Below are positions 1 through 8,893 of a stretch of 62,538 nucleotides of DNA, piece by piece. A model generated the notes under the pieces. That model was not told where the DNA came from. It did not search any database and worked only from the letters and a program-made list of their open reading frames with translations. Numbering within the stretch: the stretch's first letter is position 1; each line of letters opens with the position of its first letter. The translations under genes were made by a program, and so were the position numbers. The DNA is from an uncultured Prevotella sp. GTDB lineage: Bacteria > Bacteroidota > Bacteroidia > Bacteroidales > Bacteroidaceae. The stretch covers positions 1-62,538 of the forward strand of contig USEC01000009.1 of the NCBI GenBank assembly GCA_900553595.1. The letters are read 5' to 3'.

Positions 1-2
1 GC

Positions 3-887
3 AAGACGGAACTCACCACCGCCATGAAGCCCGACACGGAAGGACTCGCCGTGGCGTTGGGACTGTCCTGCGAAGAGACGCTTGGCAAACTCACCAACTT
101 CTACGACGGCTACCATTTCAGCAAGAATTCGGAAGACATATTCAATCCGTTCAGTCTGGTGAAGGCTTTCAATGGGCAGGACATTGCCCCTTACTGGTTC
201 GGTTCCGGCACCCCCACATTCCTGCTGCGGCAACTTGACAAATACAACGTGAACCTCACATCGCTTGACGGGCAGAATGTAGTGCTTGGCTCGTTCGACC
301 AGTCGCCGGAGGAGATGACTAATGCCCTGCCGCTGCTCTACCAGAGCGGTTATCTCACGATAAAGAAGTTCGACCCGCAGTTCCGCCAATATACACTCGG
401 AATTCCGAACAGGGAAGTGCGCGAGGGACTGCTGAATTCTCTGATTCCCCATTATGTCAATCCGCGGCATGAAGACAACGACGCTTTCCTTCTTGGCTTC
501 TGCAAAGCGGTGTACAGGGACGACCTTGAGGATGCTTTGGAGCACATGCGTGCATATATGGCAAGCATTCCGTACGATTTGGAGAACCGTTCGGAGAAGC
601 ATTTCCAAACCATATTCTACCTCATGTTCAGCTTCCTCAACATCTATATCCGTACCGAGGTGAAGAGTTCGGCGGGTCGTGCCGATGCCGTGATGCACAT
701 GCCTAAAGTAGTGTATGTGTTTGAACTGAAGGTGGACAAAACCGCCGAAGAGGCTTTGAGGCAGATTGACGAGAAAGGCTATCTCATCCCTTACTCCGCC
801 GACGGCAAACGCCTTGTAAAGGTGGGAATAAACTTTGACAGTTCGCAGCGCACAATCAGCGACTGGATTATAAAGGAAGAAAAGTAG
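3..887 (+). CDS. AAA-ATPase-like / PD-(D/E)XK nuclease family protein, 5' truncated by the window
   Basis: The frame is open from base 3, so the start lies outside the window and only the C-terminal part is seen. The visible part matches the Bacteroidetes family that joins an AAA-ATPase-like domain to a C-terminal PD-(D/E)XK nuclease-like domain: a NFYDGYHFS segment, an NPFSLV segment, then GRADAVMH followed by VYVFELKVDK. The D of GRAD and the E and K of FELK are the expected metal-binding and catalytic positions. The family is common in many copies per genome and its role is not established. Expansion or mobility is often suspected, but nothing here proves it. A short gap separates it from the nitroreductase gene downstream. 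Confidence 0.8.
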   Translation, partial: KTELTTAMKPDTEGLAVALGLSCEETLGKLTNFYDGYHFSKNSEDIFNPFSLVKAFNGQDIAPYWFGSGTPTFLLRQLDKYNVNLTSLDGQNVVLGSFDQSPEEMTNALPLLYQSGYLTIKKFDPQFRQYTLGIPNREVREGLLNSLIPHYVNPRHEDNDAFLLGFCKAVYRDDLEDALEHMRAYMASIPYDLENRSEKHFQTIFYLMFSFLNIYIRTEVKSSAGRADAVMHMPKVVYVFELKVDKTAEEALRQIDEKGYLIPYSADGKRLVKVGINFDSSQRTISDWIIKEEK

Positions 888-980
888 GAAAGCGATGCCC
901 GCCCTTGCGTTCACTGGTGTGGAGTGGGGCGGTTGCTGTGCTTGACAGAAAACAAACCAATGATGGAAAACATCAGAAAT

Positions 981-1718
981 ATGAAGACAATAAATACAAG
1001 ACGAAGCATACGCAAGTATGCCGACAAGCCCATCGACGACGCGTTGCTGCGTCGCTTGCTCTCACAGGCAGAGCGCACACAGACTATGGGCAATCTGCAA
1101 CTGTACAGCGTCGTGGTGACACGCGACGACGAAATGAAACGCCGTCTGGCACCGGCGCACTTCAGTCAGCCTATGGTGACGGGTGCTCCCGTGGTGCTTA
1201 CGTTCTGCGCCGACACGCGCCGCACCACTCTCTGGGCAGAAAACAGGCAGGCGGTGCCGGGCTACGACAATCTGCTGTCCTACCAGAATGCTGCCACCGA
1301 CGCACTGCTCTTCTGCCAGACATTCTGCAACCTTGCCGAAGAAGAGGGTCTGGGATGCTGCTTCCTCGGCACCACGGTGTATATGCCGCAGCTGATAATC
1401 GACACCCTGAAGCTGCCGCGCCTTGTCATGCCGGTGGCGACGATAACCCTCGGCTGGCCCGACGAAGTGCCGCCGCTTACCGACCGTCTGCCTCTTGACG
1501 CCGTGATGCACGCCGAGACCTATTGCGACTACACTCCCGAACGCATCGACCGCTTCTATGAAGAGAAGGAGAATCTGCCCGAAAACATGGAGTTTGTAAG
1601 GCTTAACGGCAAGCAGACCCTTGCACAGGTGTTCACCGACTGCCGCTACACGAAGAGCGACAACGAGGCGATGTCGGCGACACTGATGGAGGCTTTGAAG
1701 AATCAGGGGTTCATTTGA
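981..1718 (+). CDS. Nitroreductase family protein
   Basis: FMN-dependent nitroreductase-like oxidoreductase of 245 residues, probably cytosolic. The N-terminus carries TRRSIRKY, the usual phosphate-contacting segment for FMN in this family. A central GLGCCFLGT and a C-terminal ATITLGWPDE segment follow the family pattern. The reading frame is open upstream to 924, but the ATG at 981 fits the family N-terminus best; 963 is another option. Substrate unknown: quinones, nitro compounds or flavin recycling are all possible. The gene starts a likely operon with the glycosyltransferase and xseAB that follow with short gaps on the same strand. Confidence 0.85.
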   Translation: MKTINTRRSIRKYADKPIDDALLRRLLSQAERTQTMGNLQLYSVVVTRDDEMKRRLAPAHFSQPMVTGAPVVLTFCADTRRTTLWAENRQAVPGYDNLLSYQNAATDALLFCQTFCNLAEEEGLGCCFLGTTVYMPQLIIDTLKLPRLVMPVATITLGWPDEVPPLTDRLPLDAVMHAETYCDYTPERIDRFYEEKENLPENMEFVRLNGKQTLAQVFTDCRYTKSDNEAMSATLMEALKNQGFI

Positions 1719-1731
1719 CGCACGGCACGGT

Positions 1732-3264
1732 ATGGCGGTGAAGGACAGGACATACTTGCTGAAACGGATTCTTTCCGTGTTCCTCTTGGTGTTCGTGGTG
1801 ATGCTGTTCATCTCGAAGGACTCCTACATGCACGATTTGCCCAACCACAACGACTCGGCGTGGTTCTTCATGTGCGGCAAGGCGTGGATGAACGGCATGG
1901 TGCCATACGTCGATTTTGCCGACAGCAAGGGTCCGCTTCTGTGGCTTGTCTATGGCGTGGGCTATCTGCTTGCGCCGCATTCCTATCTGGGCGTGTTCTG
2001 GTTGTCGTGCATAGCATGGACACTCACCCTGTCGTTGGCGTGGAGCGGTGCCGCACTGCTGTTGAAGAGGCGTGCCGCATCCTTTGTCGCCATGCTGCCG
2101 GTGATGCTTGCCGGACTCTGTTTCTTGGTGCACAACGAGACACGTTGCGAGGACTTCGCGATGCCGTTCGTGGCCTTTGTCGTCTATGCGCTGTGCCGTG
2201 CCATGCGTGGCCTGCGCTGGAAATGGTGGGTGGATTTCATGCTTGGAGTGAGTCTTATGGGCACATTGCTCATGAAATACAACATCACGGCGATGCTTCT
2301 GCCCTTTGTTCTGCTCGTATGGGCGGTGGCGCAGCGTCGCAGCAAGGCGCAGCCGGCACGCTCGGCAGTGCTTGCAGTGCTTGGAGCGGCGGCGGTGGCA
2401 GTGCCGTTTATGGTGTGGTTTGCGCAGAAAGGGTGTTTTGTCGATTTCATTAACGAGTATTTTCTGGGCACGCTCCGCACCACAGGCAGCACAGGATTGC
2501 TCTCTGCCACGCTGCATTCCATAGCTTCGCCTTCCGGCATTTATGCCATGACCGTGTTCGCATTGTCAGCCCTTTGTCTTGCATGGCTGCTGCCTTGCTG
2601 CCGGCGTATGGCGTTGGTTTGCTGCGTATGGTTTTTCGTTGTGTGCGCAATAAACTCTCGACCTTATTATTTTGACATCTGTTCGCCGTTGCTGTTGTTT
2701 CTCGGCGTTGTCGTGACCGACCGTTGCAAGGCTTTTCACGGCAGGCGCACTGCCGTGGCGGCGGGCGTGATGGCGGCGGCATTCTTGATTGTTTCCAATC
2801 TGTGGGTGCACGATTTGCGACATGCTGAATACGGCGATTTCTTCACACAGGACAATGCGGCGCGACATGAATTCTACTCCATAGAGTGCATGATGTCGCA
2901 GGTGCCGGAAGCACGGGCGGTGTATGCCACGGGCGTTGGGTTCGGAGTCGTGTCGGGAGTGTTGCCTGCCTGCAAGTATTGGGCGTTGCAGTGCGGCTTC
3001 AACGACAGTATGCTTCGCCAGCAGATAGACGCCTGTCTCACGGGAAAAGCCGACTTCGCCATTGTGCAACCAGAACTTACAGAGGTTATAGACAGATTGA
3101 AACAGGCAGGTTGGTATGCCTACGATTTCACCGACGGACCATATAAAGTAATTCTTATGAGCAGACACTGCTTCGCCGAACAGCACGCCTGTTGTCGTGT
3201 AACGAATTGGGATGTGTTGTTGAAACGCCAACCGATGTTCTGCAAGAATGTCATAACAGAATAA
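1732..3264 (+). CDS. Multi-pass membrane glycosyltransferase-like protein (GT-C fold, GT39-like)
   Basis: A 510-residue integral membrane protein with an N-terminal membrane segment (about residues 12-26), then a first external loop holding HNDSAWFF and PYVDFADSKGPLLW, and about ten further hydrophobic segments. Acidic residues in the first loop and the DSKGP stretch are typical of lipid-phosphosugar-dependent GT-C transferases such as the ArnT/PMT group, so transfer of a sugar from a polyprenyl carrier at the outer face of the inner membrane is likely. Donor and acceptor cannot be read from sequence. It begins 13 bp after the nitroreductase stop. The xseA frame is open across its last codons, but xseA probably starts after its stop. 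Confidence 0.75.
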   Translation: MAVKDRTYLLKRILSVFLLVFVVMLFISKDSYMHDLPNHNDSAWFFMCGKAWMNGMVPYVDFADSKGPLLWLVYGVGYLLAPHSYLGVFWLSCIAWTLTLSLAWSGAALLLKRRAASFVAMLPVMLAGLCFLVHNETRCEDFAMPFVAFVVYALCRAMRGLRWKWWVDFMLGVSLMGTLLMKYNITAMLLPFVLLVWAVAQRRSKAQPARSAVLAVLGAAAVAVPFMVWFAQKGCFVDFINEYFLGTLRTTGSTGLLSATLHSIASPSGIYAMTVFALSALCLAWLLPCCRRMALVCCVWFFVVCAINSRPYYFDICSPLLLFLGVVVTDRCKAFHGRRTAVAAGVMAAAFLIVSNLWVHDLRHAEYGDFFTQDNAARHEFYSIECMMSQVPEARAVYATGVGFGVVSGVLPACKYWALQCGFNDSMLRQQIDACLTGKADFAIVQPELTEVIDRLKQAGWYAYDFTDGPYKVILMSRHCFAEQHACCRVTNWDVLLKRQPMFCKNVITE

Positions 3265-3272
3265 TAGAAACG

Positions 3273-4634
3273 ATGATGCAACGAAAATATAAAAGCCCTG
3301 CCGGACTCTGGGGCGATGATGATACACTCTGGGGCGACGATGCAAAGCGGCTCAGCCTGTACGAGCTTAACAACCTTGTGGCGCAGACTTTGGCTGTGGA
3401 CATGCCCGATGAGTACTGGGTGGAAGCAGAACTCTCCGAGCTACGCGAGGTTCGCGGGCACTGCTACATGGAACTTGTGCAGAAGGACGAGGTGCAGAAT
3501 GTGCCCGTGGCACGCGCTTCCGCCAAGTGCTGGCGAAGCAGTTGGGCTATGGTCCGCCCCACTTTCGAACGCGCCACGGGGCAGGTTCTGCATGCCGGGA
3601 TGAAGGTGTTGCTGCGTGTCTATGCCAACTTCCACGAGGCTTACGGCTTCTCTTGGATTGTCACCGACATAAATCCCGAATACACTTTGGGCGACCTCGC
3701 ACGCCGCCGACAGCAGATAATAAAGCAATTGAAGGCCGAAGGCGTGTTCGACTTGCAGCGCGAACTGTCGCTGCCCATGTTCGCCCAACGCATAGCGGTG
3801 GTGTCGAGCGGCGGCGCGGCAGGCTACGGCGACTTCATAAACCAACTTGCCAACAACCCGCACGGCTATGCTTTCAGCACCGTTCTCTTCCCGGCGGTGA
3901 TGCAGGGCGATGGTGTAGAGGCAAGCGTCATAGCCGCCCTCAACGCCATTTACAGCCGCATCGACGACTTCGATGCCGTTGTTATCATCCGCGGCGGAGG
4001 TGCAACGAGCGACCTTTCAGGTTTCGACACCCTGCTTCTGGCAGAGAATGTGGCCAATTTCCCGTTGCCCGTAATCACGGGAATAGGTCACGACCGTGAC
4101 GAAAGTGTGCTCGACATGGTGGCACACACGCATGTCAAGACCCCGACGGCGGCTGCCGTCATGCTCATCGACCACCTCGCCGAGGTGGATTCACGCCTTG
4201 CCGAACTCGCCGCCATGGTGGCGCAGGGAGCCAGTCGCATGATGGAGCGCGGACAGGCACGCCTTGAACGCATGGCGCAGAAGGTGCCGATGCTTTTCTC
4301 TTTGGTGAAAACTCGTGAGGAATCGGCTGTAAGTATGCTTGCAACACGCCTCGCACATGCCACCGACGCACTGCTCTCGCGCCAGCAGACACGCCTCGAG
4401 CGTGCCGCCGGCGTGGTGACCACGGCTGTCAGGCAGCGCATCGTCGACGAGCAGCACCGCATGGACATGCTGCAACAGCGTGCGGCAGCACTCGACCCCG
4501 CACTCGTTCTGCGCCGCGGCTACAGCATCACCCTGCACGAAGGGCGTGCCGTGCGCTCGCCCGAAGAATTGCCGAAAGGCAGCATTGTGGAGACGAGAGT
4601 GGAGAAGGGAACATTCAAATCGGTAGTGAAGTAA
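3273..4634 (+). CDS. xseA: Exodeoxyribonuclease VII large subunit
   Basis: Catalytic subunit of exonuclease VII, which degrades single-stranded DNA in both directions together with XseB. The 453-residue product has an N-terminal OB-fold (EYWVEAELSELREVRGH near residue 45), a central catalytic domain with VVIIRGGGATSDLSGFD, and the family signature GIGHDRDESVLDMVAH from about residue 270, followed by KTPTAAA. A coiled-coil region and a short C-terminal beta segment (LRRGYSIT) complete it. The frame is open to 3192, overlapping the previous gene, but ATG 3273 just after that gene's stop is preferred; 3276 is also an ATG. The xseB gene follows 28 bp later. Confidence 0.95.
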   Translation: MMQRKYKSPAGLWGDDDTLWGDDAKRLSLYELNNLVAQTLAVDMPDEYWVEAELSELREVRGHCYMELVQKDEVQNVPVARASAKCWRSSWAMVRPTFERATGQVLHAGMKVLLRVYANFHEAYGFSWIVTDINPEYTLGDLARRRQQIIKQLKAEGVFDLQRELSLPMFAQRIAVVSSGGAAGYGDFINQLANNPHGYAFSTVLFPAVMQGDGVEASVIAALNAIYSRIDDFDAVVIIRGGGATSDLSGFDTLLLAENVANFPLPVITGIGHDRDESVLDMVAHTHVKTPTAAAVMLIDHLAEVDSRLAELAAMVAQGASRMMERGQARLERMAQKVPMLFSLVKTREESAVSMLATRLAHATDALLSRQQTRLERAAGVVTTAVRQRIVDEQHRMDMLQQRAAALDPALVLRRGYSITLHEGRAVRSPEELPKGSIVETRVEKGTFKSVVK

Positions 4635-4662
4635 ACGTAACAACAACATAGAAAAGCAGATT

Positions 4663-4854
4663 ATGGCAAAAGAATTCAAATACGAAGCTGCAATGATGCA
4701 GCTCGAAGAAATAGTGAAAAAGATGCAGAACGGCGACCTTGACGTCGATTCTCTGTGCGAACAACTCAAAGTGGCACAGAAACTTATAAAGCAATGCAAG
4801 GACAAGCTCACCAAGACCGACGAGGAGATAAAAAAGATTCTCGACAAGGAATAA
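4663..4854 (+). CDS. xseB: Exodeoxyribonuclease VII small subunit
   Basis: A 63-residue helical protein with KYEAAMMQLEEIVKKMQ near the N-terminus and DLDVDSLCEQLKVAQKLI in the centre, matching XseB in length and layout. Several copies bind the coiled-coil part of XseA and are needed for a stable exonuclease VII. The gene lies directly behind xseA, as in most bacteria, and is the last gene of this operon: an intergenic region with a new promoter follows. Confidence 0.95.
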   Translation: MAKEFKYEAAMMQLEEIVKKMQNGDLDVDSLCEQLKVAQKLIKQCKDKLTKTDEEIKKILDKE

Positions 4855-4898
4855 ATGCCCGCCGATGGCATCGGGACTAATAATTTCAGGTAAAATAG

Positions 4899-4929
4899 TT
4901 GCAACACATATTTTTTATTCGTACTTTTG
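4899..4929 (+). promoter_or_regulatory. Bacteroidetes-type promoter for ilvE
   Basis: TTG at 4899-4901 and TACTTTTG at 4922-4929, separated by 20 bp, match the -33/-7 consensus (TTTG, about 20 bp, TAnnTTTG) used by the primary sigma factor of this phylum. The predicted transcript would start near 4935, leaving a leader of about 40 nt before the ATG at 4977. Confidence 0.75.
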
Positions 4930-4976
4930 CCTTCGGTTACTACATAGAACTTAAATAATCAAAAAACATACACTGT

Positions 4977-5999
4977 ATGAAAGAAATCGCATGCTCAGAA
5001 CTGTCGTTCGGATATATGCCGACCGACTACAATGTCCGTTGCTGCTATCGCGACGGAAAATGGGGCGAGATTGAAGTCTGCTCCGACGAATACTTGAAGA
5101 TTCACATGGCAGCCACATGTCTGCACTACGGTCAGGAAGCCTTCGAAGGCCTCAAAGCCTACCGTTGTCCCGACGGCAAGGTGCGCGTGTTCCGTATGGA
5201 CGAGAACGCAAAGCGTCTGCAAAGCACTTGCCGCGGCATCATGATGCCCGAACTTCCCACCGAACTCTTCGAGGAAATGGTGAAGAAAGTGGTGCGCCTC
5301 AACCAGGAATACATTCCTACCTACGAGAGCGGCGCGACCCTTTACATCCGCCCGTTGCTCATCGGTACATCGGCACGCGTGGGAGTTCATCCCGCAACAG
5401 AGTACATGTTCGTCATCTTCGTGACACCCGTGGGACCCTACTTCAAGGGTGGTTTCTCCACAAACCCATACGTTATCATCCGCGACTTCGACCGTTCGGC
5501 ACCTCTCGGAACCGGTATCTACAAGGTGGGCGGCAACTATGCGGCTTCACTGCGAGCCAACTCCATCGCTCATGAGAAGGGTTATGCCTGCGAGTTTTAT
5601 CTCGACGCAAAGGAAAAGAAGTATATGGACGAGTGTGGTGCTGCCAACTTCTTTGGTATAAAGAACAACACTTACGTTACACCTAAGTCCACATCCATCC
5701 TCCCGTCAATTACCAACAAGAGCCTCATGCAACTTGCCGAGGACTTCGGTATGACCGTAGAGCGTCGTCCGATACCTGAGGAAGAACTTGCAACATTCGA
5801 GGAAGCCGGAGCATGTGGTACTGCTGCCGTAATCAGCCCCATCTCGTATATTGACGACCTCGATACAGGTGACCATTTCGTATTCAGCAAAGACGGCAAG
5901 CCTGGACCCGTCTCCACACGTCTTTACAACCACCTGCGTGGCATACAATACGGAACAGAAGAAGACAAGCATGGATGGACTACTGTCGTGATTGAATAA
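4977..5999 (+). CDS. ilvE: Branched-chain amino acid aminotransferase
   Basis: PLP-dependent fold-type IV transaminase of 340 residues that interconverts leucine, isoleucine and valine with their 2-keto acids using glutamate/2-oxoglutarate. Visible family features are LHYGQEAFEGLKAYR near residue 48, the Schiff-base lysine in YKVGGNYAASLR (Lys183), and the ECGAANFFGIK segment that binds the cofactor ring. The length fits the larger BCAT class. It is transcribed alone from its own promoter and ends in a hairpin terminator, so it is not part of an ilv-leu operon here. Confidence 0.93.
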   Translation: MKEIACSELSFGYMPTDYNVRCCYRDGKWGEIEVCSDEYLKIHMAATCLHYGQEAFEGLKAYRCPDGKVRVFRMDENAKRLQSTCRGIMMPELPTELFEEMVKKVVRLNQEYIPTYESGATLYIRPLLIGTSARVGVHPATEYMFVIFVTPVGPYFKGGFSTNPYVIIRDFDRSAPLGTGIYKVGGNYAASLRANSIAHEKGYACEFYLDAKEKKYMDECGAANFFGIKNNTYVTPKSTSILPSITNKSLMQLAEDFGMTVERRPIPEEELATFEEAGACGTAAVISPISYIDDLDTGDHFVFSKDGKPGPVSTRLYNHLRGIQYGTEEDKHGWTTVVIE

Positions 6000-6069
6000 C
6001 AATCCTCAGCGGACAGCCCTCCGGCAAGACGTCTTCAGAGGCTGCTCCGTGCAGAATAACATCATAATG

Positions 6070-6111
6070 AAAGCCCTTTCTTCCAAGCGCAAGCCTCGAA
6101 GAGAGGGTTTT
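6070..6111 (+). terminator. Hairpin terminator after ilvE
   Basis: AAAGCCCTTTCTTC (6070-6083) can pair with GAAGAGAGGGTTTT (6098-6111) in a 14-bp stem allowing two G-U pairs, with a 14-nt loop and a T-rich 3' side. It lies 70 bp after the ilvE stop. Confidence 0.6.
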
Positions 6112-6159
6112 CTGCTTTCCGATGAAACTCTTTACCCAACAATTTAATAACAACTCAAC

Positions 6160-6771
6160 ATGAGAACAAATTCCGAATTGAAAAACGCGGCCATTGCGTC
6201 GCTGACAGGGAAATGGGGCGAAGCCGCCATCCTGGTGTTAATTTATTTTTTAGTCGTGATTGGCATTTCCGGTGCGCTTGGCATGAATGAGAAGACTTCC
6301 TACGCCAGTCCGTTGCTCAACTTCCTGATATATCCCATGGTATGGGGTCTGAACGTAGCCTTTCTTGAGGTGTCGCGCGGCATGAAAGTGGAGTACGGCA
6401 GACTCATTGACGGCTACAAGGACTTCGCACGCATCGCCTTGACAGGACTGCTCAAGTATGTCTATATCTTCCTTTGGACGCTGCTTCTTATTATTCCCGG
6501 CATCGTGAAGTGCTATTCCTACAGCATGACCGAATTCATTTTGAGGGACGACCCGGAGATAAGCTGCAATGCAGCCATAGAGAAAAGCATGCGTATGATG
6601 CGCGGCAACAAGATGAAACTCTTCCTGCTCGACCTCAGTTTCATCGGTTGGGCTATCCTCTGCATCTTCACGCTCGGTATAGGTTTTCTCTTCCTCAGCC
6701 CGTACAAGGAGACGGCACACGCCCATTTCTACGACGACATCAAGGACGACTGTGTGGAAACGTTCTGTTGA
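6160..6771 (+). CDS. DUF975 family membrane protein
   Basis: A 203-residue multi-pass membrane protein of the DUF975 family, function unknown. It starts with the family's soluble lead-in (RTNSELKNAAIASLTGKWG), then alternating hydrophobic segments near residues 23-42, 52-70, 95-115 and 155-175. Family landmarks are the LLLIIPGIVKCYSYSMTEFI segment, where an IIPGI turn precedes an aromatic run, and PYKETAHAHFY near the C-terminus. It has no obvious operon partners: ilvE has its own terminator upstream and an inverted-repeat element lies downstream. Confidence 0.8.
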   Translation: MRTNSELKNAAIASLTGKWGEAAILVLIYFLVVIGISGALGMNEKTSYASPLLNFLIYPMVWGLNVAFLEVSRGMKVEYGRLIDGYKDFARIALTGLLKYVYIFLWTLLLIIPGIVKCYSYSMTEFILRDDPEISCNAAIEKSMRMMRGNKMKLFLLDLSFIGWAILCIFTLGIGFLFLSPYKETAHAHFYDDIKDDCVETFC

Positions 6772-6802
6772 TGCTGCCGACAGCGGAATCATGTCGTATA
6801 TA

Positions 6803-6999
6803 AACCCAAATCGGTCATTAGACCGAAACAGGCGTGTTATAAGAAAATTTGTCTTTCTTTTCCACCCTTCTCCGCCTTTGTTTCGTCATCTTGCCGCCGT
6901 CCGCGTTTCGCCATAACCCGCTATGCCTTCAACACGAACGTTGCAATCTACTCGAAACAAAGACGAAGCAGAGTGGAAATCTAATGACCGATTTGGGTT
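6803..6999. repeat. 197-bp inverted-repeat element (MITE-like), abutting the AUR1-like gene
   Basis: A perfect 20-bp inverted repeat bounds this segment: 6803-6822 and 6980-6999. Directly inside the right arm, 6954-6979 is the reverse complement of 6859-6884 at 22 of 26 positions, so the arms run to about 46 bp, with a 36-nt insertion in the left arm. Within the left arm CGGTC-atta-GACCG (6812-6825) is itself a small hairpin. The core has no open frame of note. The right arm supplies two of the three bases of the stop codon of the minus-strand PAP2 gene (6998-7000). It could be a non-autonomous mobile element or a large bidirectional terminator. Confidence 0.7.
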
Positions 7000-7813
7000 A
7001 AATCGCAAGTACATATTTTTTCAGTAGTTTCTTTATTGATGGAGTTCTGAAGATGACCAGTTCCAGAACGGATATTCCCAATATTGTTGTGGCGATACCG
7101 AGGAGGACATCAATGATGTAATGGTGACCTGTATAGACGGCAGTCCACCAAATGCCAACACAGATGAAGGCAAATGCTGCAATGGTTATTTTGTTTTGTC
7201 TGCCGATTATCGCATATATGGTTGCTATCAGCATGTATGCGGCATGGAGAGAGGGGATAGCCGCAAACACGTTGGCGTTCTTTCCGTACAGAGAGTGGAA
7301 TACCTGCAAGCCCGTCATGGCATCGAAGCGTCCCAGTCCAGCCACGTTTCCCGGCGTGTTAAGTACAGCTTCAAACCCGTAATTCATAGCATACCATGGT
7401 GGGGCGGCCGGATGGATGTAATATCCGCAGAAACCCACAAGATTTACAAAAAGGAATGCTAATGAGAAACGCAGATAAAGTTCTTTCTTTCCTCTGATGT
7501 AAAGCCAGATGCCAAAAGCCAATGGCACTGGAACCCAGCAGAGATAGAACAGTCCTGCCATGAAGTCGGCAAACGAATTGTTGTGTATGGCGAAGTATTC
7601 TCCAGGTATCATTCCGCCGAAACCGAATATGCTTTTTTCCGCATCATACAGTCCGCGTACATCAATCGGGTTTACCTCGTAGTTCGGATAAAGCCGCATG
7701 GCGTCGTATGAACATGCGAAAACAAGCCAGGGAGTCAGTGCAAGAGCTATTTTTCTTGTTGGCTTTATGGCAACAAGGACGAAGTAGAAGATGACAATGT
7801 AAATGCTGAACAT
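6998..7813 (-). CDS. AUR1-like PAP2-superfamily protein, putative inositol phosphorylceramide synthase
   Basis: A 271-residue polytopic membrane protein of the PAP2 superfamily. The AUR1-type motifs are visible: IHPAAPPWY (133-141), PSLHAAY (187-193) and YTGHHYIID (227-235), where the two histidines and the aspartate form the expected catalytic triad. AUR1-like enzymes move a phospho-head group, in eukaryotes phosphoinositol from phosphatidylinositol to ceramide. Bacteroidetes make both sphingolipids and inositol lipids, so the same role is inferred here. It is the last gene of a four-gene minus-strand cluster, 22 bp behind the CDP-alcohol transferase. Its stop codon overlaps an inverted-repeat element, which may have trimmed the C-terminus. 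Confidence 0.75.
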   Translation of the reverse strand: MFSIYIVIFYFVLVAIKPTRKIALALTPWLVFACSYDAMRLYPNYEVNPIDVRGLYDAEKSIFGFGGMIPGEYFAIHNNSFADFMAGLFYLCWVPVPLAFGIWLYIRGKKELYLRFSLAFLFVNLVGFCGYYIHPAAPPWYAMNYGFEAVLNTPGNVAGLGRFDAMTGLQVFHSLYGKNANVFAAIPSLHAAYMLIATIYAIIGRQNKITIAAFAFICVGIWWTAVYTGHHYIIDVLLGIATTILGISVLELVIFRTPSIKKLLKKYVLAI

Positions 7814-7835
7814 TACTTGTTGCTTTTGCTTTTGT

Positions 7836-8474
7836 TTAATTCTCTTTCTTTGTCATTACGTTGTAGCAGTGTGCAATACGCCAAAATGCGGTGATGTTTG
7901 CGAGAATCGCAATGACAATCATCGGTACGGCAAGAATCCACAGGTTGTCGAATATGCCGCAGAAAATGGCTCCTACTGCTGTTACCACAACTCGTTCCGG
8001 ACGCTGCATGAATCCCACTTTGCATTCTATGTCGAGTCCTTCGGCGCGGGCTCTGACATAACTCACCATTACTGAACCTACCATGGCAACGAAAGTGATG
8101 ACGCCGATCCATAGCCATAGGTTTGTAATAAAGTAGAATGCTATGCCGACGAGCGTGAACAGCTCGCTGTAACGGTCGAGGGTGGAGTCGAGCAAGGCTC
8201 CGAATTTCGACGACTTGTTGCCCATTCTCGCCAGACGGCCGTCCATCATGTCGAACAGTCCGGCAAAGAGGATTATTCCTCCGGCCCATCCTATGAGCGA
8301 AGTGTCTGTGCTAATTTCTTGAGCAGCGTACAGGAACATGGCCGTAGCAACGAGGTTGAGTACGAATCCGGTGGTTGTTATGAAGTTAGGGGTTATGCCG
8401 ATTTTTATCATTCCCTTGATTATGGGGTTGATTATGACATATATGATTTTCTGCAAAAAATCTCTGTAATTCAT
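7836..8474 (-). CDS. CDP-alcohol phosphatidyltransferase, probable phosphatidylinositol-phosphate synthase
   Basis: A 212-residue membrane protein with a perfect CDP-alcohol phosphotransferase signature D-x2-D-G-x2-A-R-x8-G-x3-D-x3-D starting at FDMMDGRLAR (about residue 74). The acidic residues bind the divalent metals used to displace CMP from CDP-diacylglycerol. The family covers phosphatidylglycerol-, phosphatidylinositol- and PI-phosphate synthases. The specificity for inositol 1-phosphate is inferred from the neighbours (PgpA-like phosphatase and AUR1-like synthase). Its ATG overlaps the stop of the GtrA-like gene as ATGA, so translation is probably coupled. Confidence 0.82.
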   Translation of the reverse strand: MNYRDFLQKIIYVIINPIIKGMIKIGITPNFITTTGFVLNLVATAMFLYAAQEISTDTSLIGWAGGIILFAGLFDMMDGRLARMGNKSSKFGALLDSTLDRYSELFTLVGIAFYFITNLWLWIGVITFVAMVGSVMVSYVRARAEGLDIECKVGFMQRPERVVVTAVGAIFCGIFDNLWILAVPMIVIAILANITAFWRIAHCYNVMTKKEN

Positions 8475-8893
8475 AATTGTATGTTGTTTTTATTTTTATT
8501 TGCATGAAAAACGAAGACACGCTGCATCTGATAGTTCCAAAGGACGGCGACAAGGACGGCGACAACAGCCTTTACTATGATGAAGTCAATCCTCAGTGCC
8601 TCTGTCAGTTGGCATGTTCCGACGGTGTTAAGCAGGATGCTTATGCCCCAGACGAGCAGATAGCGCATGGCTATGAATTTCTTTTTTTGGTCGAAGGCAT
8701 GGAACACCCATCTGTAATTTATGAAGCAATTGGTGCTTCCGCCAGCCAGTGCGCCTATGAACGTGGCGTAACCGTACCACAGTCCGCACAGCTCTACGAG
8801 GAAAAGCGTCAGTGCGAAATCCACGGCAGTTGCCACCCATGCTGAACATTGGGCTTTGCTGAATGTGATGATAGCTTTTCTTATGTCAGCCAT
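8471..8893 (-). CDS. GtrA-like small membrane protein
   Basis: A 140-residue protein with four hydrophobic segments and the GtrA landmarks: an N-terminal FSKAQCSAWVATAVDF helix and NCFINYRWVF between helices two and three. GtrA proteins are thought to help move or position polyprenyl-linked sugars; in a lipid cluster the role may be transfer of a lipid head group or precursor (inference). The open frame reaches 9085, but ATG 8893 gives a normal-length family member. It overlaps pgpA by 13 bp upstream and the CDP-alcohol transferase gene by 4 bp downstream. Confidence 0.78.
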   Translation of the reverse strand: MADIRKAIITFSKAQCSAWVATAVDFALTLFLVELCGLWYGYATFIGALAGGSTNCFINYRWVFHAFDQKKKFIAMRYLLVWGISILLNTVGTCQLTEALRIDFIIVKAVVAVLVAVLWNYQMQRVFVFHANKNKNNIQL

